Assembly (NCBI RefSeq): GCF_003116815.1
Contig: NZ_QDKQ01000061.1
Location: forward strand, 1 to 32,538
Direction: 5' to 3'
DNA from: Caulobacter endophyticus
GTDB taxonomy: Bacteria; Pseudomonadota; Alphaproteobacteria; Caulobacterales; Caulobacteraceae
Length of the DNA stretch: 32,538 nucleotides
The notes beneath the pieces are model-generated. The model was not told the origin of the DNA and made no database searches. It worked only from the letters and a program-made list of their open reading frames with translations. Of the stretch, positions 8,130 through 16,244 are shown piece after piece (position 1 is the first letter of the stretch; every line of letters begins with the position of its first letter). Position numbers and translations under genes: made by a program.

Positions 8130-9098
8130 ATGATCCGTTCCATGGCCGTCGCCGCTCGCATCAAGCCGCAGGAGCTGTTCGCGCCCGAGGAATGGGCCCG
8201 CCTGTCGGCGCGCTCGTCCTGGCGCGGGATCGCCATGGTCGCCCATGCCTGGGCCGTGATCATGCTGGCCGGCGCCCTTTTCGTGATCTGGCCCAACCCG
8301 CTGACCTACATCCTCGCCGTCATGCTGATCGGCGCGCGGCAGCTGGGTCTCGCCATACTGATGCATGAGGCCGCTCACGGCGGCCTGCACCCCAACCTCA
8401 AGGTCAACGACTGGCTGGGCGAGTGGCTGTGCGCCGCCCCGCTGGGCGCCGCACTGAACAGCTACCGCCCCTATCACCTGACCCACCACAAGTTCGCCCA
8501 GCAGGCCGAGGACCCGGATCTGGTGCTCTCGGCCCCGTTCCCGACCACGCGCGCCTCGCTGCGCCGCAAGATCGTCCGCGACCTGACCGGCCAGACCTTC
8601 TTCAAGCAGCGGTTCGGGCCGATCATCGCGGGCCTGAAAAGGCGCAGCGACGGCCAGGCCCCCGGCGCGATCTTCGCCCGCGCGGCGGCCGGCCAGAAGC
8701 GGTTCCTGCTGATCAACCTGGCCATGCTGGTCGCGCTCAGCGCCGCCGGCCTGTGGTGGGCCTGGCTGGCGCTGTGGCTAGTTCCGATGGCCACCTGGTT
8801 CCCACTGGTCACCCGCCTGCGCAACATCGCCGAGCACGCCCTGGTGGCCAAGGACGAACCCGACCCGTTCCGCCACGCCCGCACCACCCGCGCCAGCTGG
8901 CTCGAACGGGCCCTCGTGGCGCCCTACCACGTCAACTTCCACGCCGAGCATCACCTGTTCATGCACGTGCCGTGCTGGAACCTGCCGCGCGCGCACCAAC
9001 TGCTGCGGAAGAAGGGGCTGACGGAAGGCATGCTGACCGCGCCGGGTTATCTGACCGTGCTGAAGGCGGCCTCAGCCGGCAAGACCAAGGCCGCCTGA
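8130..9098 (+). CDS. membrane fatty acid desaturase family protein
   Basis: 322 residues. The three histidine clusters of membrane di-iron desaturases and hydroxylases are present: HEAAHGG (His79, His83), HLTHH (116-120) and HAEHHLF near residue 272. Hydrophobic helices surround residues 35-75 and 195-225. The family uses oxygen and electrons from a ferredoxin- or rubredoxin-type donor to desaturate or hydroxylate acyl chains or related lipids. The exact substrate is not evident. The ATG at 8142 is an alternative start. There is no partner reductase next to it. The gene overlaps nothing, and its stop is seven bases from the stop of the convergent lipoprotein gene. Confidence 0.85.
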   Translation: MIRSMAVAARIKPQELFAPEEWARLSARSSWRGIAMVAHAWAVIMLAGALFVIWPNPLTYILAVMLIGARQLGLAILMHEAAHGGLHPNLKVNDWLGEWLCAAPLGAALNSYRPYHLTHHKFAQQAEDPDLVLSAPFPTTRASLRRKIVRDLTGQTFFKQRFGPIIAGLKRRSDGQAPGAIFARAAAGQKRFLLINLAMLVALSAAGLWWAWLALWLVPMATWFPLVTRLRNIAEHALVAKDEPDPFRHARTTRASWLERALVAPYHVNFHAEHHLFMHVPCWNLPRAHQLLRKKGLTEGMLTAPGYLTVLKAASAGKTKAA

Positions 9099-9104
9099 GA
9101 ACGA

Positions 9105-9425
9105 TCAGCCGCAGGATTTGGCGGTGTGCAGTTCCTTCAGAACCGCCTTGCGCTTGACGACCAGTTCCTCGGCCTTGTCGGCGTCCATGTAGTTGCCGAC
9201 GGCGGCAGGCCAGAACAGCAGCACGGCGGCGACGTTGGCTTTGCTGACGCCCTTGTTGTGCTGAGCCTTCTCAAGGATCCCGTCCAGCTCCTTGTCCTGG
9301 GACGCGATTTGCTGGCAGGTCAGGCTCGCGTCCGACAGCTGCGTGGTGGCGACCTTGGTGTTGGTGGCGCACGCGCCAAGGCTCAGCATCGCCGCGCAAG
9401 CGGCGAGCACGATCTTCGTCTTCAT
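9105..9425 (-). CDS. small lipoprotein of unknown function
   Basis: 106 residues. A lipoprotein signal peptide ends in the lipobox LGAC (Cys at about 19), so the mature protein should be lipid-anchored, probably to the outer membrane. The rest has two further cysteines (LTCQQI and the C-terminal AKSCG), a short hydrophobic stretch (VAAVLLFWPAAVGNYM) and charged helices with EELVVKRKAVLKEL. GGGGGAA lies just before the ATG at 9425 on the minus strand, supporting the start. I do not recognise a named family. It is divergent from the methyltransferase gene, with about 110 bases between. Confidence 0.75.
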   Translation of the reverse strand: MKTKIVLAACAAMLSLGACATNTKVATTQLSDASLTCQQIASQDKELDGILEKAQHNKGVSKANVAAVLLFWPAAVGNYMDADKAEELVVKRKAVLKELHTAKSCG

Positions 9426-9538
9426 GATAGTTCCCCCAAACGGTCTTTCACGGCGCTTCGCGATGGACGAAGCTTAGCCGTAAAGAACGGCGTTATTGGC
9501 CCCACCATGGCGCGAGTCGTCAAGATCAAACCGCCTAT

Positions 9539-10222
9539 ATGGCGAGTATCCTGAAACGAATCATGATCGTCCAGACCCTGGAAGGCCGCCGGGCCTTCAT
9601 CGCCGACAACACCCGCCTGCTGCCCACGCCGCACGCGCCCGAGCTGGTGCTGCACCTGGCCGACGAGATCACGCCGCTGTGGAAGCTGACCGAGGAGGCG
9701 CTGGAGGAAATCGGCCTGCCGCCGCCGTTCTGGGCCTTCGCCTGGGCGGGCGGCCAGGCCCTGGCGCGCTACGTGCTCGACCATCCGCAGATCGTGCGCG
9801 GCAAGACCGTGATCGACTTCGCCACCGGCTCGGGCATCGTCGCCGTCGCGGCCATGAAGGCGGGCGCAAAGAGCGTGCTGGCGGCCGACATCGACGTCTT
9901 CTGCGAGGCCGCCGTGGCCATGAATGCAAATGCCAACGGCGTCGAGATCGCCTTCACCGACGCCAACCTGCTGGACGCCCCGCCACCGGCGGCCGACGTG
10001 CTGCTGGCCGGCGACATCTGCTACGAGGGCCCCATGGCGGCGGCGGTCATGGCCTGGCTGGCGCAGGGCCGCGCGGCCGGCGCCACGGTGCTGGTCGGCG
10101 ACCCTGGCCGCACCTACTTCCCCAAGGACGGCCTCGAAAGGCTGGCCGAATACCAGGTGCCGACCACCCGCGAGCTGGAAGACCTGGCGATCAAGCGCAC
10201 CAGCGTCTGGACTCTGCCCTGA
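9539..10222 (+). CDS. class I SAM methyltransferase, METTL20-like (probable ETF-beta lysine methyltransferase)
   Basis: 227 residues. SAM motif I is DFATGSG at 93-99, and an acidic AADID follows at 116-119. The signature PFWAFAWAGGQALARYVLDHP (63-83, first 15 residues most conserved) and the DxxY motif (DICY, 159-162) match the METTL20/MTF16 group. In mammals and in Agrobacterium that group methylates lysines of the electron transfer flavoprotein beta subunit. Function here is inferred by that likeness; ribosomal protein methylation (PrmA type) is the main alternative. Two ATGs are possible, 9539 and 9563. CCTATAT overlaps the first, so if it is a -10 box the second is the true start. Confidence 0.8.
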   Translation: MASILKRIMIVQTLEGRRAFIADNTRLLPTPHAPELVLHLADEITPLWKLTEEALEEIGLPPPFWAFAWAGGQALARYVLDHPQIVRGKTVIDFATGSGIVAVAAMKAGAKSVLAADIDVFCEAAVAMNANANGVEIAFTDANLLDAPPPAADVLLAGDICYEGPMAAAVMAWLAQGRAAGATVLVGDPGRTYFPKDGLERLAEYQVPTTRELEDLAIKRTSVWTLP

Positions 10223-10265
10223 GCGGAAGCTAGAACATAATGAGAACATTCTGAGAGGTGCGCCG

Positions 10266-10619
10266 ATGCGCGAAGACGGCAAGATCGATTACATCGAGTG
10301 GGCGGGCGGCGAGCTGCCGGCGACCAAGGCCTTCTACGCGGCCGCCTTCGGCTGGAGCTTCACCGACTACGGTCCCGGCTACACCGCCTTCGAGGGCCAG
10401 GGCGCCGACGGCGGCTTCGTGGGCGACGTGACCGAAGAGCCGGCCAAGCCGCTGGTCATCCTCTACGCCAACGACCTGGAGGCCATGGAATCCAAGGTCG
10501 TCGCCGCCGGCGGCGTGGTGGTGAAGCCGATCTTCGAATTCCCCGGCGGCCGCCGCTTCCACTTCATCGACCCGGCCGGCAACGAACTGGCCGTCTGGAG
10601 CGCGACGGGGTTCGAGTAA
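10266..10619 (+). CDS. VOC (glyoxalase/bleomycin resistance) family protein
   Basis: 117 residues, one VOC domain of two beta-alpha-beta-beta-beta modules. It opens with KIDYIEWAGGELPATKAFYAAAFGW, continues with VILYANDLEAMESKVVAAGG, and ends with FIDPAGNELAVWS. The conserved Glu late in the domain (GNELAVW) fits a metal ligand position, but the matching first-module His is replaced in DYIEW. Members include glyoxalases, dioxygenases and resistance proteins; the substrate is unknown. The ATG at 10266 has AGAGG upstream. It lies 43 bases after the methyltransferase on the same strand and may be co-transcribed. A hairpin repeat begins just after the stop. Confidence 0.85.
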   Translation: MREDGKIDYIEWAGGELPATKAFYAAAFGWSFTDYGPGYTAFEGQGADGGFVGDVTEEPAKPLVILYANDLEAMESKVVAAGGVVVKPIFEFPGGRRFHFIDPAGNELAVWSATGFE

Positions 10620-10624
10620 AAGAT

Positions 10625-10742
10625 CCTTCCCCTCTGGGGGAGGTGGCCCGGAGGGCCGGAGGGGGGACGGTTTCAACCGCCGCAGCCTTCACCGGCCTCC
10701 CCCCGCCGATCACTACGCGATCGCCTCCCCCACAGGGGGAGG
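10625..10742. repeat. paired G/C-rich hairpin repeat, family A copy 3
   Basis: The left half-unit has first stem CCTTCCCC/GGGGGAGG and second stem GGCCC-gga-GGGCC. The right half-unit is inverted, with second stem CGATCAC/GCGATCG, where one pair has become G-T wobble. It lies between tandem genes, six bases after the VOC stop and about 95 bases before the ABC exporter start. Confidence 0.85.
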
Positions 10743-10823
10743 TCCCGTCATTCTCGGAAAGCCCGACGCCGAAACCCGGCAGCAGCCTGTCGGCAGGACG
10801 TTTCTTATCGGCCCCAACAGGCC

Positions 10824-10836
10824 TATCTAGCCGCCC
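10824..10836 (+). promoter_or_regulatory. possible -10 element immediately upstream of the ABC exporter
   Basis: TATCTA at 10824-10829 lies seven bases before the ATG at 10837, the spacing expected if transcription starts at the ATG (leaderless mRNA). No Shine-Dalgarno sequence is visible before the ATG, which agrees. The -35 region (TTTCTT at about 10801) is weak. Confidence 0.3.
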
Positions 10837-12621
10837 ATGAGCGATTTCGACGACGAGGATGATGGCGCGGGCAAGCGCCGGGCGCTGTCCAACGGCCAGG
10901 TGCTGGGTTTCCTGGCGCGGTTCTGGCTGCGCCGCAAAGCGATCTTCGCCGCCGGCGTGGTCCTGACCCTGGTGGCCGTGGCTTTCGACCTGGCCCTGCC
11001 GTGGGCCTCGGGCAAGCTGATCGACGTGGTCGCCGCCGGCCAGAAGAGCCAGGCCTGGGGCGCCTGGGCGGCCTTCGTCGGCGTCTACCTGGCCTTCTCG
11101 CTGATCCGCAACCTCGCCCACCGCTTCTGGATTCCGCTGGCGGCCCGCAATATGGAGGAGATGACCAACGAGGGCTTCGCCCGCGTGCAGGCCTTCTCGT
11201 CCGACTGGCACGCCGACAGCTTCGCCGGCGCCACAGTGCGCAAGCTGACCCGCGCCATGTGGGGCTATGACAGCGTCACCGACGCCTTCACGATCTGGCT
11301 CGTGCCCAGCCTGATCGTGCTGGTCGGCCTGTCGGTGATGATGCTGGTGCGCCAGCCCCTGGCCGGTGCGATCTCGCTGGTCGTGGTGGTGCTGTACCTG
11401 GCGGTGAACCTGTGGATCACCGAGCGCTATGTCCGTCCGTCGAACCTGAAGTCCAACGCGCTGGACTCCGCCATCGGCGGGGCCCTGGCCGACGCGGTGA
11501 CCTCCAATCCGACCGTCAAGGCGTTCGGCGCAGAGGCCCGCGAGACCGAGCGCCTGGCGCAGGTCACCGCCGCCTGGCGCGACGCGGTGATGGTCACCTG
11601 GAACCGCTTCACCGACGTGTGGCTGGGCCAGAACCTGCTGCTGGTCGTGCTGCAGGCGGGCCTTTCGGGCGCCATGGTCTGGGCCTGGCTGCAAGGCAAG
11701 GCCGGCCCAGGCGACGTCGCCTTCGCCATCACCGCCTTCCTGCTGATGAGCGGCTACCTGCGCAACATGGGCGAGAACATCCGCATGCTGCAGAAGGGCC
11801 TCGACGACAGCGAGGACGCCGCCGCATGGGCCCGGCTGACCCCGCAGATCGCCGATCAGGCGGGCGCTCCCGACTTCGTCCCCGGTCCGGGCGAGATCGC
11901 CTTCCAGGGCGTGACCTTCGCCTACCGCAACGCCGGCGCGCCGCTGTACGACCGCTTCTCGCTGGACATCGCGCCGGGCGAGAAGGTGGCCCTGGTCGGC
12001 CCGACGGGGTCGGGCAAGTCGACCTTCGTCAAGCTGATCCAGCGCCTGCACGACCTGCAGGGCGGGCGGATCCTGATCGACGGCCAGGACGTGGCCCGCG
12101 TGACCCAAGGGTCCTTGCGCCGCGCCATCGCCGTGGTGCCGCAGGACCCGGCCCTGTTCCACCGTTCCCTGCTCGACAACATCGCCTATGGCCGCCCCGA
12201 CGCGACCTTCGACCAGGTGGTGGAAGCGGCGAAGAAGGCCCGCGCCCACGAGTTCATCCTCAAGCTGCCGCATGGCTACGACACCCTGGTGGGCGAGCGC
12301 GGCATCAAGCTGTCGGGCGGCGAGCGCCAGCGCGTGGCCATCGCCCGCGCCTTCCTCACCGACGCCCCGATCCTGGTGCTGGACGAGGCCACCTCGTCGC
12401 TCGACGTCGAGACCGAGGCCCTGGTGCAGGAAGCCGCCGAGGCGCTGATGCAGGGCCGCACCACGATCGTCATCGCCCACCGCCTGTCGACCGTGCGCGG
12501 CGCCGACCGCATCCTGGTGTTCCAGAACGGCCGGGTCGTCGAGGAAGGCCGCCACGCCGACCTCAAGGCCGCCGGCGGGGTCTATGCGCGACTGAACGCA
12601 GTCAGCGAGGGGGCGGCCTGA
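10837..12621 (+). CDS. ABC exporter, fused permease and ATPase
   Basis: 594 residues. An acidic N-terminus is followed by a six-helix transmembrane domain (about 25-310), then the nucleotide-binding domain. Walker A is GPTGSGKST at 388-396, the Q-loop region VVPQDPALF follows, the signature LSGGERQR starts at 492, Walker B is ILVLDEATS from about 512, and the switch His is in IAHRLST. It is a half-size exporter that should work as a homodimer or with a partner. The substrate is unknown; lipid, peptide or drug export all fit. It is distinct from the MsbA-like exporter at 18788. The gene is convergent with the DUF4153 gene, with only four bases between stops. Confidence 0.92.
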   Translation: MSDFDDEDDGAGKRRALSNGQVLGFLARFWLRRKAIFAAGVVLTLVAVAFDLALPWASGKLIDVVAAGQKSQAWGAWAAFVGVYLAFSLIRNLAHRFWIPLAARNMEEMTNEGFARVQAFSSDWHADSFAGATVRKLTRAMWGYDSVTDAFTIWLVPSLIVLVGLSVMMLVRQPLAGAISLVVVVLYLAVNLWITERYVRPSNLKSNALDSAIGGALADAVTSNPTVKAFGAEARETERLAQVTAAWRDAVMVTWNRFTDVWLGQNLLLVVLQAGLSGAMVWAWLQGKAGPGDVAFAITAFLLMSGYLRNMGENIRMLQKGLDDSEDAAAWARLTPQIADQAGAPDFVPGPGEIAFQGVTFAYRNAGAPLYDRFSLDIAPGEKVALVGPTGSGKSTFVKLIQRLHDLQGGRILIDGQDVARVTQGSLRRAIAVVPQDPALFHRSLLDNIAYGRPDATFDQVVEAAKKARAHEFILKLPHGYDTLVGERGIKLSGGERQRVAIARAFLTDAPILVLDEATSSLDVETEALVQEAAEALMQGRTTIVIAHRLSTVRGADRILVFQNGRVVEEGRHADLKAAGGVYARLNAVSEGAA

Positions 12622-12625
12622 GAGC

Positions 12626-14407
12626 TCACGGCTTCTGCACCGGCTCGATCTTGGGCGGGCAAGTCTTGAGCTCGGGCAGGAAGCGCAACGTTCCAGACGG
12701 GCCGGCAAGATCGCGAACTGCCGGAACCGTCGCCTCCAGCGCGCCCTCGCGGACGGCGGCAGTGAAGTCGAAGCCTTCGCACGGCGTGGTATAGACGCCG
12801 ATCTTGCGCCAGCCGTCGGTCGGCGACTGGCTGAACACCTCCAGCGCCCAGCGGTTGGTCATCAGGACCTCGGGCGCGCCGTCGCCGGTGACGTCGACAA
12901 GGCGGGCCTCGCAGGTCGCGCCGGCCTGCAGGCAGTTGCTGTCGGAACCCATGCTGCGCATGGCCTCGGCGAAGCCCTTCGGGGGGACCTCGCCCTTTGG
13001 ATAATAGGTGATCCTGGGCGGCCGCGCCGCCGGCTCGGGCTTCGGATCGCGCAGATAGGGCCGCTCCTTCATGGCCCCGGCCTCGCGCGCCCGCCTGGCG
13101 ACGACGGGATCGGCGTTGGCCTTCAGCCGGTCGAGCGCCTCGCGGCCGAAGCGGGCCGAGTCGAAGCGCAGGAACAGAAAGTCGAACGCCTCGGCCTTGA
13201 CCGCACCGCGCTCCAGCCGCCGGACCTGGTCACCGACCGACAGCCTGCGCGGATCGGCCACGGGAGAGAACAGCGCCAGCAACAGGCCGACGGCCACGAA
13301 GGCCATGGCGATGTTGGTCGTCTCGAGCGACTTCATCCAGGCGCCGCGTCGCAGGGCGGCGGTCGCGTAGCCGATCGCATAGCCGGCGGCCACGACGACG
13401 CACGCGGCGGCGATCACCCGCTCGGGCGTCAGGCCGTACTGGGTCACCCGCAGCCAGACCGCATAGGCCGCCAGCGCCGTGATCGGGGCCAGCAGCAGCC
13501 CGGCCGCACGCGCGGCCCAGGCCAGCACGGCGGCCGGCCTCTCAGAGCCGTCCTGATAGGCGGCGTTGGTCAGCACGATCAGGAACGCCGCCGCGACCAG
13601 CAGCAGGGCCGCAGCCGCCTTGGTCGCCCACAGCGGCGCCAGTCCGGTGAACGGCAGGCTCGCCAGGAAGCCGCCGGCGATCAGCGCCATCAGCGGCAGC
13701 AGCCAGGCCAGCAGGGTCAGCGAAACCGTGCGCACCCCGCGCACCAGATTGGCCCGCACGTCGGTCAACTGCACGGCGGCGGCGAACACCACGGTGGTGG
13801 CCGGGAATGAGAAGAACTCCTGCTCAATCAGCCTCTGGATGGCGTCGATGCCGATCAGCTTGAACAGCTGGGCGGCCAGGAACAGCAGCAGCCAGAAGGC
13901 GCCGGTGAACAGCAGCGACAGCACCAGTTGCACGCCGTGCTTCCAGGTGACGTCGAAGTAGGTGGCGAAGCGGGCGATCGGCCGCCGCTCCATGTCGGCC
14001 GGCTGCACCAGGTGGTGGCCGATGAACAGCACCGCGGCGATGGCGCAGAACACCGGCGGATCAGGCAGGATCCGCGTGTAGTCCCCCGCATGGCGGTAAT
14101 AGGTTGCGACCCAGATGTCGTAGGCGCTCAGGCCCGCCGCGACGATCACCGCGCCCAGCTTCCAGACGGCCAGGGTGCGAAGGCGCAGGCTCGACGCCCC
14201 GGCCAGCACCACGAACGGCGCATAGAGCACGGCCAGGCCAATGGCGGCGAACAGCATGGGGTGGATGGCCGGCCAGGCCTTGCGCTCGCCCGCCTCGTAG
14301 AGGCCGTAGAGCAGCAGACCCTGCGCCAGCCCCGTCGCCAGGCGCACCAGCGACGCGCGCCGGACGGCCTTGGGGTCGACGGTCTCGATCGCGGCGTCAG
14401 TCATCAT
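12626..14407 (-). CDS. DUF4153-type polytopic membrane protein
   Basis: 593 residues from the ATG at 14407. About ten to twelve hydrophobic helices occupy residues 15-390, followed by a soluble C-terminal part of about 200 residues. The membrane part includes YFDVTWKHGVQLVLSLLFTGAFW and a SLTLLAWLLPLMALIAG region that match the DUF4153 pattern. The soluble tail contains RLVDVTGDGAPEVLMTNRWALEVF, similar to an FG-GAP/VCBS-type calcium-binding repeat, suggesting an extracytoplasmic tail. The function is unknown. A GTG three codons earlier and an ATG at 14404 are alternative starts; GAGTGG before 14407 favours the ATG used here. Confidence 0.75.
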   Translation of the reverse strand: MMTDAAIETVDPKAVRRASLVRLATGLAQGLLLYGLYEAGERKAWPAIHPMLFAAIGLAVLYAPFVVLAGASSLRLRTLAVWKLGAVIVAAGLSAYDIWVATYYRHAGDYTRILPDPPVFCAIAAVLFIGHHLVQPADMERRPIARFATYFDVTWKHGVQLVLSLLFTGAFWLLLFLAAQLFKLIGIDAIQRLIEQEFFSFPATTVVFAAAVQLTDVRANLVRGVRTVSLTLLAWLLPLMALIAGGFLASLPFTGLAPLWATKAAAALLLVAAAFLIVLTNAAYQDGSERPAAVLAWAARAAGLLLAPITALAAYAVWLRVTQYGLTPERVIAAACVVVAAGYAIGYATAALRRGAWMKSLETTNIAMAFVAVGLLLALFSPVADPRRLSVGDQVRRLERGAVKAEAFDFLFLRFDSARFGREALDRLKANADPVVARRAREAGAMKERPYLRDPKPEPAARPPRITYYPKGEVPPKGFAEAMRSMGSDSNCLQAGATCEARLVDVTGDGAPEVLMTNRWALEVFSQSPTDGWRKIGVYTTPCEGFDFTAAVREGALEATVPAVRDLAGPSGTLRFLPELKTCPPKIEPVQKP

Positions 14408-14588
14408 ACGTTCCACTCAACCATGAAAGGCGTTCGCAACTGAGCACAGCCGACATGCGCCGCCTAGGACGAAGCTTGGCCTGCATCCAATCTCCACATT
14501 CCCTTGATGGCCCGGCGAAGGCCCTGCCGCCTTGCCCCGACGCACCGCCGCTTCTAGGTTCCGCGCCGTTCCAGGAGTTTCCCCGCCC

Positions 14589-16124
14589 ATGGCCTACCGC
14601 TCGCTTCGCGAATTCATCGACGTGCTGGAGGCCCAGGGCGAGCTGGTGCGGGTGAAGGAACCCGTCTCGTCGGTCCTGGAGATGACCGAGATTCAGACCC
14701 GCCTGCTGGCGACCGGCGGTCCGGCGGTCTTGTTCGAGCATGTGCTGCTGCCCGACGGGTCGCGCTCGCCCATGCCAGCCCTGGCCAACCTGTTCGGCAC
14801 GGTCAAGCGCGTGGCCATGGGCGTGACCCTGGGCGGCGAGCCCCGCACCACCGCCGGCGAGCTGCGGGAGGTGGGCGAGCTTCTGGCCTTCCTGCGCCAG
14901 CCCCAGCCGCCCAAGGGCCTGAAGGACGCCATCGACATGCTGCCGCTGGCCAAGACGGTGCTGTCGATGCGTCCGGGCACGGTCAAGAAGGCGCCCGTGC
15001 AGGAGGTCGTCCTGACCGGCGACCAGATCGACCTTGCCAGGCTGCCGGTGCAGACCTGCTGGCCGGGCGAGCCCGCGCCGCTGATCACCTGGGGCCTGGT
15101 GGTCACCAAGGGCCCCAGCGACGACCGCGAGGACGACTTCAACCTCGGCATCTACCGCATGCAGGTGCTGGGCAAGGACAAGGCGATCATGCGCTGGCTG
15201 GCCCATCGCGGCGGGGCCCAGCACTACGCCCGCCACAAAAAGGCCGGCAAGAAGGAACCCCTGCCCTGCGCCGTCGTGCTGGGGGCCGATCCCGGCACGA
15301 TCCTGGCCGCCGTGACGCCGGTGCCCGACACCTTGAGCGAATATCAGTTCGCCGGCCTGATGCGCGGCGCCAAGCTGGACCTCGTCCCGTGCAAGACCGT
15401 GCCGCTGATGGTCCCGGCCCAGGCCGAGATCGTGCTGGAGGGACACGTCCTGCTCGACGAGTACGAGGACGAAGGCCCCTACGGCGACCACACCGGCTAC
15501 TACAACAGCGTCGAGAAGTTCCCGGTCTTCCAGGTGACCGCGATCACCATGCGCAAGGACCCCATCTACCTGACCACCTTCACCGGCCGTCCGCCGGACG
15601 AGCCCTCGGTGCTGGGCGAGGCGCTGAACGAGGTGTTCATCCCGCTGATCCGCCAGCAGTTCCCCGAGATCGTCGACTTCTGGCTGCCGCCCGAGGGCTG
15701 CTCCTACCGCATCGCCGTGGTGTCGATGAAGAAGGCCTATCCGGGCCACGCCAAGCGGGTGATGCTGGGCGTGTGGAGCTATCTGCGCCAGTTCATGTAC
15801 ACCAAGTGGGTGATCGTCGTGGACCACGACATCAACGCCCGCGACTGGAAGGACGTGATGTGGGCGATCAGCACCAAGATGGATCCGGCGCGGGACATCA
15901 CGGTGATCGAGCACACGCCTATCGACTATCTCGACTTCGCCAGCCCCGTCAGCGGCCTGGGCTCCAAGATCGGTCTGGACGCCACCGACAAGTGGGAGCC
16001 GGAGACCAATCGCGAGTGGGGCGAGGAAATCCGCATGGACCAGTCGGTGGTCGATGCGGTCAGCGAGAAGTGGTCGCGCCTGGGCCTGCCGGGCGAGGGC
16101 AAGCCGATCTGGAAGACGAAGTAG
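14589..16124 (+). CDS. ubiD: UbiD decarboxylase (3-polyprenyl-4-hydroxybenzoate carboxy-lyase)
   Basis: 511 residues from the ATG at 14589, within the family range. The prenylated-FMN/manganese site is visible: NLGIYRMQV carries the catalytic Arg, and the segment EYEDEGPYGDHTGYY carries the catalytic Glu residues and metal-binding environment. The FTGRPPDEPSVLGEALNEVF block is also typical. UbiD removes the carboxyl group of the prenylated benzoate made by UbiA, using prenyl-FMN from UbiX (not in this window). The frame is open upstream to 14532, but that would add an unconserved Arg/Pro leader; AGGAG lies before the chosen ATG. A composite hairpin repeat starts five bases after the stop. Confidence 0.92.
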   Translation: MAYRSLREFIDVLEAQGELVRVKEPVSSVLEMTEIQTRLLATGGPAVLFEHVLLPDGSRSPMPALANLFGTVKRVAMGVTLGGEPRTTAGELREVGELLAFLRQPQPPKGLKDAIDMLPLAKTVLSMRPGTVKKAPVQEVVLTGDQIDLARLPVQTCWPGEPAPLITWGLVVTKGPSDDREDDFNLGIYRMQVLGKDKAIMRWLAHRGGAQHYARHKKAGKKEPLPCAVVLGADPGTILAAVTPVPDTLSEYQFAGLMRGAKLDLVPCKTVPLMVPAQAEIVLEGHVLLDEYEDEGPYGDHTGYYNSVEKFPVFQVTAITMRKDPIYLTTFTGRPPDEPSVLGEALNEVFIPLIRQQFPEIVDFWLPPEGCSYRIAVVSMKKAYPGHAKRVMLGVWSYLRQFMYTKWVIVVDHDINARDWKDVMWAISTKMDPARDITVIEHTPIDYLDFASPVSGLGSKIGLDATDKWEPETNREWGEEIRMDQSVVDAVSEKWSRLGLPGEGKPIWKTK

Positions 16125-16128
16125 AAAG

Positions 16129-16225
16129 CCCCTCCGGCCCTCCGGGCCACCTCCCCCAGCGGGGGAGGATCTGGAAGCGCCGCGCCACCCCTCTGGGGGA
16201 GCTGTCGCGGAGCGACCGAGGGGGT
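16129..16225. repeat. composite family A repeat, copy 4
   Basis: One half-unit at 16129-16168 has second stem GGCCC/GGGCC and first stem CCTCCCCC-agc-GGGGGAGG, in reverse orientation. A divergent half-unit follows at 16186-16225 with CACCCCTCTGGGGGAG and second stem GTCGC-gga-GCGAC. The second ends only 20 bases before the start codon of the carboxypeptidase gene and borders its ribosome-binding site, so structure here could affect its translation. Confidence 0.7.
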
Positions 16226-16231
16226 CTTGGC

Positions 16232-16238
16232 GGGGGGA
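16232..16238 (+). promoter_or_regulatory. ribosome-binding site deciding the carboxypeptidase start
   Basis: GGGGGGA lies six bases upstream of the ATG at 16245. It favours that ATG over the in-frame ATG at 16239 and the TTG at 16227, and gives a protein that begins directly with its signal peptide. Confidence 0.5.
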
Positions 16239-16244
16239 ATGGAA

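Noticed and set aside
10564..12708. 714-codon open frame on the minus strand
   Set aside because: It lies opposite the ABC exporter and is His/Gln/Gly/Arg-rich with no motifs. This is the usual antisense shadow of a high-GC gene.
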